Positions 1 to 4,742 of a stretch of 6,512 nucleotides of DNA are shown piece after piece. The DNA lies in assembly GCA_002422065.1 (NCBI GenBank), contig DITO01000075.1, positions 10,626 to 17,137 on the forward strand, given 5' to 3'. Each line of letters starts with the position of its first letter. Position 1 is the stretch's first letter. This DNA comes from Erysipelotrichaceae bacterium UBA6182. GTDB taxonomy: Bacteria; Bacillota_I; Bacilli_A; Erysipelotrichales; Erysipelotrichaceae. The translations under genes and the position numbers were made by a program. Below the pieces are notes generated by a model, which saw only the letters and a list, made by a program, of their open reading frames with translations, had not been told where the DNA came from and ran no database searches.

Positions 1-36
1 TAATCAATTATTTTATTAATTTTATTAATTTTAGTA

Positions 37-64
37 TTGACATATTATAAAAACGAGTTAAACT
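37..64 (+). promoter_or_regulatory. Putative sigma-A-type promoter of the five-gene DUF2089/SHOCT-like operon
   Basis: A perfect -35 hexamer TTGACA lies at 37-42. After a 16-base spacer comes TAAACT at 59-64, which matches 4 of 6 positions of TATAAT. The upstream 36 bases are almost pure A/T with repeats of ATTAATTTT, which could act as an UP-like element. Transcription would start near 71, which is inside or just before the ribosome binding site of the first gene, so the leader would be very short. An alternative -10, TATAAA at 46-51, has no good -35 partner. Confidence 0.55.
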
Positions 65-81
65 ATAGGTGAGGTGATGAT

Positions 82-360
82 ATGTCAAGCAAAATTAAGA
101 TCATAATCAAGACAGAAGATAAGAATATCAACATACCTTCCATAGGATTTGGGTTAGCACTTACCTTTGTGCGATTCGGTCTATGGACATCAAAATTCGT
201 CAAGGACATGGATGAAGACAGTCAAAAGTATCTAAGAGAAAACAAAGATGTGATTATCAAAATGGTGAAGGAAATATTCTCAGAGTTAAAGAAGATGGAT
301 CCATTTACACTCGTTGAAATAAGATCTGATAAAACCAATGTATTGATAGAAATACGATAG
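82..360 (+). CDS. Uncharacterised 92-aa protein resembling the C-terminal domain of the operon's SHOCT-like protein
   Basis: I do not recognise a named family with certainty. The ATG at 82 follows a good ribosome binding site (GAGGTGA at 71-77). The protein begins with a beta-like segment (KIKIIIKT, residues 4-11), then NINIP (16-20) and a hydrophobic, glycine- and phenylalanine-rich stretch at about 21-40 that could be an amphipathic helix. A charged helix follows at about 45-72, and the protein ends in a beta-hairpin-like tail (LVEIRS, then NVLIEIR to residue 92). This order matches the C-terminal half of the protein encoded at 1073-1462 (beta strand, INVP, helix, then IVNVES and VVKIFID at the end), so the two are probably paralogous domains. 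This copy lacks the N-terminal SHOCT-like helices. No signal peptide or convincing membrane span is seen. It is the first gene of the operon, and its stop codon overlaps the ribosome binding site of the regulator gene downstream. The coding call is firm; the function is unknown. Confidence 0.85.
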   Translation: MSSKIKIIIKTEDKNINIPSIGFGLALTFVRFGLWTSKFVKDMDEDSQKYLRENKDVIIKMVKEIFSELKKMDPFTLVEIRSDKTNVLIEIR

Positions 361-372
361 GAGGAAAACATT

Positions 373-732
373 ATGAAAAAAGAAGTATTTGGAACATGTC
401 CTGTATGCGGTGGTTCACTATTATGTACGAAACTGTCATGTCATACTTGCAACACTGAGATTACAGGAGAATTTGCGCTATCTCGCTTTAGCTACCTCAG
501 TAAAGAAGAACTATATTTTGTAGAAACCTTTGTCCGAGTCCAAGGCAACATTAAGGAAATGGAAAGAGAACTTGAAATCTCCTATCCTACAGTCAAAAAA
601 AATCTTGACTCCATTAATGCAAAAATGGGATATGCGGTAAGTAAACCAAAGATAAACGAAGATGAAGTCTTAGCCAAAATTAAATCTGGCGAAATGAGCG
701 TCGAAGAAGCTTTAGCTTTCATTAAGAAATAA
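373..732 (+). CDS. DUF2089-family zinc-ribbon/HTH regulator with C-terminal SHOCT-like tail
   Basis: This is a probable cytoplasmic DNA-binding regulator of 119 aa, the usual size for DUF2089 proteins. The N-terminus is a zinc ribbon with C9-P-V-C12-G-G and C23-H-T-C26 as likely ligands (C18 is an extra cysteine). The middle (about 38-85) is a sigma/LuxR-like helix-turn-helix: LSKEELYFVETFV, then GNIKEMERELEIS, then YPTVKKNLDSI, the likely recognition helix. The last 26 residues (about 94-119) form the two-helix SHOCT-like module (DEVLAKIKSG, then SVEEALAFI), which resembles residues 4-28 of the protein at 1073-1462. The start is supported by GGAGG at 360-364, eight bases upstream and overlapping the previous stop. 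Known DUF2089 proteins commonly sit next to SHOCT-like or DUF4097 genes. Inference: it controls this operon and may sense or bind its partner through the matching tail. Family assignment is confident; its target is not shown. Confidence 0.92.
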   Translation: MKKEVFGTCPVCGGSLLCTKLSCHTCNTEITGEFALSRFSYLSKEELYFVETFVRVQGNIKEMERELEISYPTVKKNLDSINAKMGYAVSKPKINEDEVLAKIKSGEMSVEEALAFIKK

Positions 733-753
733 GCAAGAACGGAGGTGATGAAA

Positions 754-894
754 GTGAAAAAGCATAACTTTTCAAACATCATCCACATGATTACATTACA
801 TCTAAATCTATATGAAGATGGAACAATCATTAATGAGCGATACTCCAATTATCAAGCAACACTAAGTGAAGTTGTTGATCGATTAAGTCAATAA
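754..894 (+). CDS. Small 46-aa protein, first of a tandem paralogous pair
   Basis: This short gene is supported by a near-perfect ribosome binding site, GGAGGTGAT at 741-749, placed correctly for the GTG start at 754. An in-frame ATG at 748 lies inside that site and is too close to be preferred. It starts 21 bases after the regulator's stop codon and ends directly before the ribosome binding site of the next gene. The product has a basic N-terminus (MKKHN), a hydrophobic stretch (IIHMITLHLNLY, about 9-20), then EDG (21-23), N27, Y30 and Y33. The same spacing (H16, L17, E21-D22-G23, I25, N27, Y30, Y33, L37, E39) recurs in the neighbouring 46-aa protein; I count 15 identities in 46 ungapped positions. 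No known family is recognised. The EDG turn flanked by hydrophobic residues suggests a beta hairpin. Function unknown. Confidence 0.78.
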   Translation: MKKHNFSNIIHMITLHLNLYEDGTIINERYSNYQATLSEVVDRLSQ

Positions 895-909
895 AAGGAG
901 GACAACACA

Positions 910-1050
910 ATGCTAAAAAAGAAGAAGTCCCCATTCATTATGGTCATGATGCCACATCTGATTGTGATCGAAGATGGAAAGATTTTCAATGATGGTTATA
1001 TTAGCTACGAATATTCACTCATAGAGAGTGAATACAAATCAATCAAATAG
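910..1050 (+). CDS. Small 46-aa protein, second of a tandem paralogous pair
   Basis: The ATG at 910 is preceded by a strong AAGGAGG (895-901) with an 8-base spacer, and the frame runs to TAG at 1048. The product is exactly as long as its upstream neighbour and shares H16-L17, E21-D22-G23, I25, N27, Y30, Y33, L37 and E39 with it. It has a strongly basic start (MLKKKK), then a methionine-rich hydrophobic segment (FIMVMMPHLIVI, residues 9-20). Basic-then-hydrophobic could suggest membrane association, but the segment is short and is interrupted by P15 and H16, so a soluble beta strand is as likely. It lies 15 bases after the first copy and 22 bases before the SHOCT-like gene, so all are probably on one transcript. 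No known family is recognised and function is unknown. The paralogy and the ribosome binding site make coding status convincing. Confidence 0.78.
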   Translation: MLKKKKSPFIMVMMPHLIVIEDGKIFNDGYISYEYSLIESEYKSIK

Positions 1051-1072
1051 AACAGAAAGAGAGAGAAAAAAC

Positions 1073-1462
1073 ATGAACTCAAAAGAACAAATCCTACAAA
1101 TGGTAAAAGATGGCACAATTAGTGTCGAAGATGGAACTAAACTACTCGAAGCACTTGGAATGCAAAATGCACCAACTCCTCCAGTAGCTCCTGTGATTAA
1201 CGTCAATCCAGCAGGTGGAAGAAAAATGCTACGTGTAGTTGTAGATAGCGCTAAAGGAGACGTAGTGCGCATTAATGTCCCAACATCATTAGTTAAAGCT
1301 GGTCTAAACTTATCAAACCAATTAAAAGTCGATGGCAACCCTATTGATATGAAAGGTGTTGATGTGGATATGATCATGGCTGCAATTGAAGAAGGTGCAA
1401 CCGGTGAAATCGTCAATGTGGAATCAGCAGATGGCGATGTTGTAAAAATCTTTATTGACTAA
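1073..1462 (+). CDS. SHOCT-like domain protein with C-terminal beta-rich domain (YvlB/LiaX N-terminal-like helices)
   Basis: This is a 129-aa protein with two parts. Residues 4-28 form the two-helix SHOCT-like module (EQILQMVKDG, then TISVEDGTKLLEALG), known from the N-termini of YvlB/LiaX-type proteins and from DUF2089 tails. Residues 30-49 are a proline- and alanine-rich linker. Residues 50-129 are a beta-rich domain: MLRVVVDS, VVRINVP, a helix around SLVKAGLNLS, a second helix around DVDMIMAAIEEG, and a terminal hairpin (GEIVNVES, VVKIFID). The N-terminal module suits protein-protein contact; the C-terminal domain matches the stand-alone protein at 82-360. The ATG at 1073 is chosen because it begins directly at the domain. 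A GTG at 1028 in the same frame would add a charged, non-conserved extension and overlap the previous gene. The ribosome binding site is weak (purine run GAAAGAGAGAG), unlike the strong ones upstream. It is the last gene of the operon. The precise role is unknown; an envelope-stress link is inferred from relatives. Confidence 0.87.
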   Translation: MNSKEQILQMVKDGTISVEDGTKLLEALGMQNAPTPPVAPVINVNPAGGRKMLRVVVDSAKGDVVRINVPTSLVKAGLNLSNQLKVDGNPIDMKGVDVDMIMAAIEEGATGEIVNVESADGDVVKIFID

Positions 1463-1492
1463 AAGAAGGCAAAATCAAAGCCTTCTTTTTTT
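1461..1492 (+). terminator. Rho-independent terminator of the DUF2089/SHOCT-like operon
   Basis: AAAAGAAGGC at 1461-1470 pairs with GCCTTCTTTT at 1480-1489 across a 9-base loop, and the T run continues to 1492. The hairpin begins inside the stop codon of the last gene, so the operon clearly ends here. Confidence 0.9.
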
Positions 1493-1501
1493 GTAAACAT
1501 T

Positions 1502-1529
1502 TTGTAATCCAATCCCCTTAACATATAAG
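1502..1529 (+). promoter_or_regulatory. Putative promoter of the M48 protease gene
   Basis: TTGTAA (1502-1507, 4 of 6 to the -35 consensus) is followed after 16 bases by TATAAG (1524-1529, 5 of 6 to the -10 consensus). Transcription would start near 1536, giving a leader of about 83 bases. The -10 lies inside the dyad TTAACA/TGTTAA described separately. Confidence 0.5.
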
Positions 1530-1541
1530 ATGTCTTGTTAA
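1518..1541. promoter_or_regulatory. Operator-like dyad over the M48 promoter
   Basis: TTAACA (1518-1523) and TGTTAA (1536-1541) form a perfect 6-base inverted repeat with a 12-base gap. The half-sites extend to CCTTAACA and TGTTAAAG with one mismatch. The dyad brackets the -10 box and the expected start site, the usual place for a repressor. No cognate regulator is identifiable here, and in AT-rich DNA this could arise by chance. Confidence 0.3.
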
Positions 1542-1588
1542 AGATACATAAGATTCAATAGACTAATAGCGATTAACTCAAAAATCTG

Positions 1589-1615
1589 ATAGACTATGAC
1601 TCATAAGGAGTCTAT
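1589..1615 (+). promoter_or_regulatory. Leader inverted repeats overlapping the M48 ribosome binding site
   Basis: ATAGACT at 1589-1595 is complementary to AGTCTAT at 1609-1615. A nested alternative pairs GACTC (1598-1602) with GAGTC (1608-1612). The ribosome binding site AAGGAG is at 1605-1610, so either hairpin would hide part of it. A second direct copy of ATAGACTA lies upstream at 1558-1565 and could compete for the same partner. The arrangement could modulate translation of the protease, but the stems are short. Confidence 0.35.
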
Positions 1616-1618
1616 TCT

Positions 1619-2842
1619 ATGAACATGACCATGATACTTGTCTTATCCATCTTAGTATTTATGAGTGCACTTGAAATCGTCTTAATACACCTCAATGTCA
1701 CTACACTCAATCATCCTCTCGATTCAGTAATCAATGATATCTATGATAAAAAAGGTTATGAACGCTTTGTGACTTACACACTCGTGCGTTCACGTTTCAA
1801 TATTGGATCTAAACTCATTTCTTTAATAATTAACATATTATTCTTTCTCTTAGTTGCTCCATTATTATCATCACTACTTGATAACTACAATCTTTCATTT
1901 CTTACATACAACCTAATCTTCTTAGTGATTGTTTTAACTCTACAATCCATTATTACACTCCCTATTAATTGGTTGAATGTCATCATGATTGAGAAGCCCT
2001 TTGGCTTTTCAACCACAACATTCAAACTATGGATTCAAGACAAAGTTAAAGGTGCAGCTCTATTTTTAGTCATTGGACTACCGATTGTTGGAAGTGTCAT
2101 CTATCTAATAAATGCTAACCCCTCATCCTTTATGCTCACCTTATGGTTAGGAGCATTAGCATTCATTCTTATCACTCAACTATTATATGTTCCTGTACTC
2201 ATCCCAATATTTAATAAGTTAACCCCGCTTCCTGAAGGTCCACTCAAAGAGCAAATTCACACTGTCGCAAAGAAAGCCAATTATGAAGTCAACAAGATTT
2301 CAATTATGAATGCTTCTAAACGCTCAAATCGTGTTAATGCCTTCTTTACAGGATTTGGACGATTCAAGCACATTATTCTTTATGACACTCTATTAAAACA
2401 ACTCAGTGATGAACAAGTAGTAAGTGTACTTGCTCACGAAATCGGACACGCAAAACACAAAGATGTTCTTAAACTTTTACTCGTTAGTGCACTAAACATA
2501 TTTATGATTGTAGCACTATTTCAATGGTTACTCGTTGCTGTTGATTTTGCCACTGATTTTAATGTAAGTGAACAAGCACTTATCTTTAAACTCATGATAT
2601 TCTTTGTTTTAATTGAACCTTTACAGTTACTAATGTCGATACTTACTTCAAAATTCTCACGCACCATGGAATATAAAGCTGATGCAATGATGGTTTCCTT
2701 AGGATACAAACAAGCAGCCATTGATGCTTTTAAGACATTAAGTCGTGTAAATTTTGTACACTTAAATCCACACCCTTTAGTTGTCAATCTAACCTATTCT
2801 CATCCTCCCATAAAAGATCGTATCCAAGCTATCCTTAAATAA
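1619..2842 (+). CDS. M48-family (Ste24/CAAX-protease-like) integral membrane zinc metalloprotease
   Basis: This 407-aa protein has the length and topology of Ste24-type M48A peptidases (HtpX, the other common bacterial M48, is nearer 290 aa). The zinc site is H273-E-I-G-H277 within LAHEIGHAKHKD. The third ligand is E351 in the EYKADAMM motif (the family's ExxAD-type helix), and the C-terminus carries the expected SHPPIKDRI. About seven hydrophobic segments are visible: roughly residues 3-25, 65-87, 95-118, 145-165, 172-198, 285-310 and 323-345. The active site would therefore face a membrane-enclosed cavity or the cytoplasm, as in Ste24. Bacterial members are thought to act in membrane-protein quality control; the substrate is unknown and there is no prenylation pathway evidence here. 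The start at 1619 follows AAGGAG (1605-1610) with an 8-base gap. It is a single-gene unit between two terminators, with dyads over its promoter and ribosome binding site suggesting control at both levels. Confidence 0.93.
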   Translation: MNMTMILVLSILVFMSALEIVLIHLNVTTLNHPLDSVINDIYDKKGYERFVTYTLVRSRFNIGSKLISLIINILFFLLVAPLLSSLLDNYNLSFLTYNLIFLVIVLTLQSIITLPINWLNVIMIEKPFGFSTTTFKLWIQDKVKGAALFLVIGLPIVGSVIYLINANPSSFMLTLWLGALAFILITQLLYVPVLIPIFNKLTPLPEGPLKEQIHTVAKKANYEVNKISIMNASKRSNRVNAFFTGFGRFKHIILYDTLLKQLSDEQVVSVLAHEIGHAKHKDVLKLLLVSALNIFMIVALFQWLLVAVDFATDFNVSEQALIFKLMIFFVLIEPLQLLMSILTSKFSRTMEYKADAMMVSLGYKQAAIDAFKTLSRVNFVHLNPHPLVVNLTYSHPPIKDRIQAILK

Positions 2843-2846
2843 ACAA

Positions 2847-2875
2847 AGACCACTTCATACTCTATGAAGTGGTCT
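2847..2875. terminator. Bidirectional terminator between the M48 gene and pepF
   Basis: AGACCACTTCATA (2847-2859) pairs perfectly over 13 bases with TATGAAGTGGTCT (2863-2875) around a 3-base loop. It sits exactly between two convergent genes. The tail is T-rich on the minus strand (TTTGTTTATTT), favouring pepF. On the plus strand it is weaker (CTTCTTTAT), but the stem is strong enough to serve both. Confidence 0.9.
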
Positions 2876-2880
2876 CTTCT

Positions 2881-4674
2881 TTATACTAATTCAGATAATT
2901 CATCAAGACGTTGCTTGAATACTTCAAGCGCTTCTTTAGTTGCTTGATTCGATGTCATATCAACACCAGCCTTCTTAAGCACTTCAATTGGAAAGTCACT
3001 AGAACCCGCTTTAAGATAATTTAGGTACGGAGTAACATTCTCTTGTGGATTAGACAATATACGAGCCGATAAAGCAGATGCTGCAGAGAAACCAGTCGCA
3101 TATTGGAACACATAATAGTTATAGTAGAAGTGAGGAATACGTGCCCACTCAAAACCAATTTCTTCATCATAAGTCATTGCTTCACCATAATACTTCTTAT
3201 TCAATTCAAAATAAGTCGTAGTTAAGAACTCTTGAGTTAACGGTGTTTGATGTTGATCAGCTTGATGGATCGCATGTTCAAACTCTGCAAACTGTGTTTG
3301 TCTAAACACTGTTCCCTTAAACCCATCAAGATAATGATTAATAAGATAAGATTTTAACTTAGGATCATCAAAATTCTTCAACATGTAATCCGTCAATAAA
3401 ATTTCATTCGTAGTGGATGCCACTTCAGCTAAGAAGATAGAATAATCACCATAGACAAATGGTTGATACTTACGAGTGAAGTAAGAATGAACTGAATGAC
3501 CTAATTCATGAGCCAATGTAAAGACATTATCAATATTATCTTGCCAATTCATAAGAATATAAGGATTAGTACCATATGTTCCTGAGGAATATGCACCAGA
3601 GCGCTTCCCTTCATTCTCATAAACATCAATCCAACGCTCATCAAAAGCCTGGTTTAACACAGCAAGATATTCTTCACCTAAGATACTTAATGCCTTCAAA
3701 ATAATATCTTTCGCAAAATCATAAGTAAATTTAGTCTCAACACTCTCTACAAGTGGTGTATACATGTCATACATGGCCACATCATCCTGTTTGAGAGCCT
3801 TTTTACGTAAATCAACATAAGTATGCAGATAATCAAGTTTGTCGTTAACAGCCTCGACAAGCGCATCATACACGCTTTCAGGAATATGATTAGAACTTAA
3901 AGCCGCATGACGAGCTGAATCATAACCACGAACCTTCGCATTGAAGTTATGAACTTTAATCGCTGATGATAAAGTTGTCGCAAACGTATTCTTCAACCCT
4001 TTAAACGTTTCATACATCGCCATGAATGCATCTTTACGAACATCACGGACAGGACTTTCTAAGAAAAGCACATAACGACCATGAGATAAAGGAGCTTTCT
4101 CTCCAGTTTCTGTTGTCACATCACGGAATTTAATATCCGCATTATTTAACATTCCAAAGATAGAACTAGGAGCACCAAATACTTCAGACGCTTGAGCTAA
4201 TAGTGTTTCTTCTTTGTCTGATAGTGTAAACTTACGATTCGCAAACAATTGATTAAAATCATGTGTATAGATTGCTAAATCATCATGTGTTAAAAAAGAG
4301 CGAATCGTTGCTTCATCAGCCGCTAGTAATTCTGTTTTGTAAAATGAAAATGCAGCCATGAAATTAGCATATAAACTCTGAATCTTTGAGAAATATGCCT
4401 GATACTTACTGTTTGTTGTATCAGTATCGAATTGAAGATGAGAATAAACATACAAGAAACCTAAATCATAACCAATCTCTTCTTGAGTCTTAATTGCTTT
4501 TAATAAAGATTCTGCACTCAAAGATAATGATCCTCTTAAAGATGCAACTCCTTTTAATGACTCGGATACTTTTTCAAATGTTGCCTCCCACGCTGCATCA
4601 CTCTCAAAGATGGATGTAAGATCCCATGTTGACTCAACAGGGATATCAGACCGTTTTAAAACTTTATTGGACAT
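2881..4674 (-). CDS. pepF: Oligoendopeptidase F, M3B-family zinc metallopeptidase
   Basis: This cytoplasmic peptidase cleaves short oligopeptides. It probably recycles peptides from protein turnover or uptake, since no secretion signal is present. The 597-aa product has the normal family length. It opens with the typical LKRSDIPVESTWDLTSIF, followed by the helical N-terminal region. The catalytic domain shows H389-E-L-G-H393 within FTLAHELGHSVHSYF, with E390 as the general base and H389/H393 as zinc ligands. The third ligand is E417 in FLAEVASTTNE. The C-terminal substrate-binding part contains the expected RIPHFYYNYYVFQYATGF. The start at 4674 is chosen because AAGGAG (4682-4687 on this strand) lies 7 bases upstream. 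The ATG at 4680 would be only 1 base from it, and an earlier in-frame start would include it. The gene stands alone, convergent to the M48 gene and divergent from the tocopherol-cyclase-like gene, with promoters that overlap on the latter side. Confidence 0.97.
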   Translation of the reverse strand: MSNKVLKRSDIPVESTWDLTSIFESDAAWEATFEKVSESLKGVASLRGSLSLSAESLLKAIKTQEEIGYDLGFLYVYSHLQFDTDTTNSKYQAYFSKIQSLYANFMAAFSFYKTELLAADEATIRSFLTHDDLAIYTHDFNQLFANRKFTLSDKEETLLAQASEVFGAPSSIFGMLNNADIKFRDVTTETGEKAPLSHGRYVLFLESPVRDVRKDAFMAMYETFKGLKNTFATTLSSAIKVHNFNAKVRGYDSARHAALSSNHIPESVYDALVEAVNDKLDYLHTYVDLRKKALKQDDVAMYDMYTPLVESVETKFTYDFAKDIILKALSILGEEYLAVLNQAFDERWIDVYENEGKRSGAYSSGTYGTNPYILMNWQDNIDNVFTLAHELGHSVHSYFTRKYQPFVYGDYSIFLAEVASTTNEILLTDYMLKNFDDPKLKSYLINHYLDGFKGTVFRQTQFAEFEHAIHQADQHQTPLTQEFLTTTYFELNKKYYGEAMTYDEEIGFEWARIPHFYYNYYVFQYATGFSAASALSARILSNPQENVTPYLNYLKAGSSDFPIEVLKKAGVDMTSNQATKEALEVFKQRLDELSELV

Positions 4675-4696
4675 AAACATTCTCCTTAATGTGACC

Positions 4697-4705
4697 ATTA
4701 TAACA
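4697..4705 (-). promoter_or_regulatory. Extended -10 promoter of pepF
   Basis: Read on the minus strand, TGTTATAAT spans 4705 to 4697. This is a perfect TATAAT box with the extended -10 TGn element. The -35 region 17 bases upstream (about 4720-4725) reads TATTAT, a poor match, which is consistent with reliance on the extended -10. Transcription would start near 4690, just upstream of AAGGAG at 4682-4687. The -35 region coincides with the -10 box of the divergent promoter. Confidence 0.65.
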
Positions 4706-4718
4706 TAATCAATTCATG

Positions 4719-4724
4719 TATAAT
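4719..4724 (+). promoter_or_regulatory. -10 box for the tocopherol-cyclase-like/yaaA operon
   Basis: A perfect TATAAT lies at 4719-4724. The -35 position (about 4696-4701) reads CATTAT and is poor. Transcription would begin near 4731, right at GAGGA (4731-4735), so the leader would be only about 12 bases. The region 4718-4732 also matches 11 of 14 specified positions of the PerR-box consensus (TTATAATnATTATAA), but six of those matches are simply the -10 box itself. Confidence 0.5.
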
Positions 4725-4742
4725 AATGATGAGGATTCACAA

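Noticed and set aside
1..36. Repeated ATTAATTTT units at the left edge as a possible repeat array or origin element
   Set aside because: Only two or three imperfect, very AT-rich copies are present; simple promoter-upstream A/T richness explains them. No CRISPR, insertion sequence or attachment site was seen anywhere in the window.
582..848. Minus-strand open frame of 88 codons
   Set aside because: It is antisense to the regulator gene and the first 46-aa gene, has no ribosome binding site, and its translation resembles no known protein.
1028..1072. Upstream GTG start at 1028 that would make the SHOCT-like protein 144 aa
   Set aside because: It overlaps the preceding 46-aa gene by 23 bases, has no ribosome binding site, and adds a charged N/R/E-rich extension outside the domain. 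The ATG at 1073 begins exactly at the module.
1039..1416. Minus-strand open frame of 125 codons
   Set aside because: It is antisense to the SHOCT-like gene; its serine- and threonine-rich low-complexity translation is typical of a complementary-strand shadow.
2521..2787. Minus-strand open frame of 88 codons inside the M48 gene
   Set aside because: It lies opposite a region encoding the zinc-ligand and SHPP motifs, with no start signals.
4675..4698. Longer pepF N-terminus beginning upstream of 4674
   Set aside because: It would place the start before or inside the AAGGAG ribosome binding site and overlap the -10 box; known PepF proteins begin near the chosen start.
4716..4742. Upstream ATG at 4716 for the tocopherol-cyclase-like gene
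   Set aside because: It lies across the -10 box, so it would not be on the transcript, and has no ribosome binding site; ATG at 4743 has a correctly spaced GAGGA.
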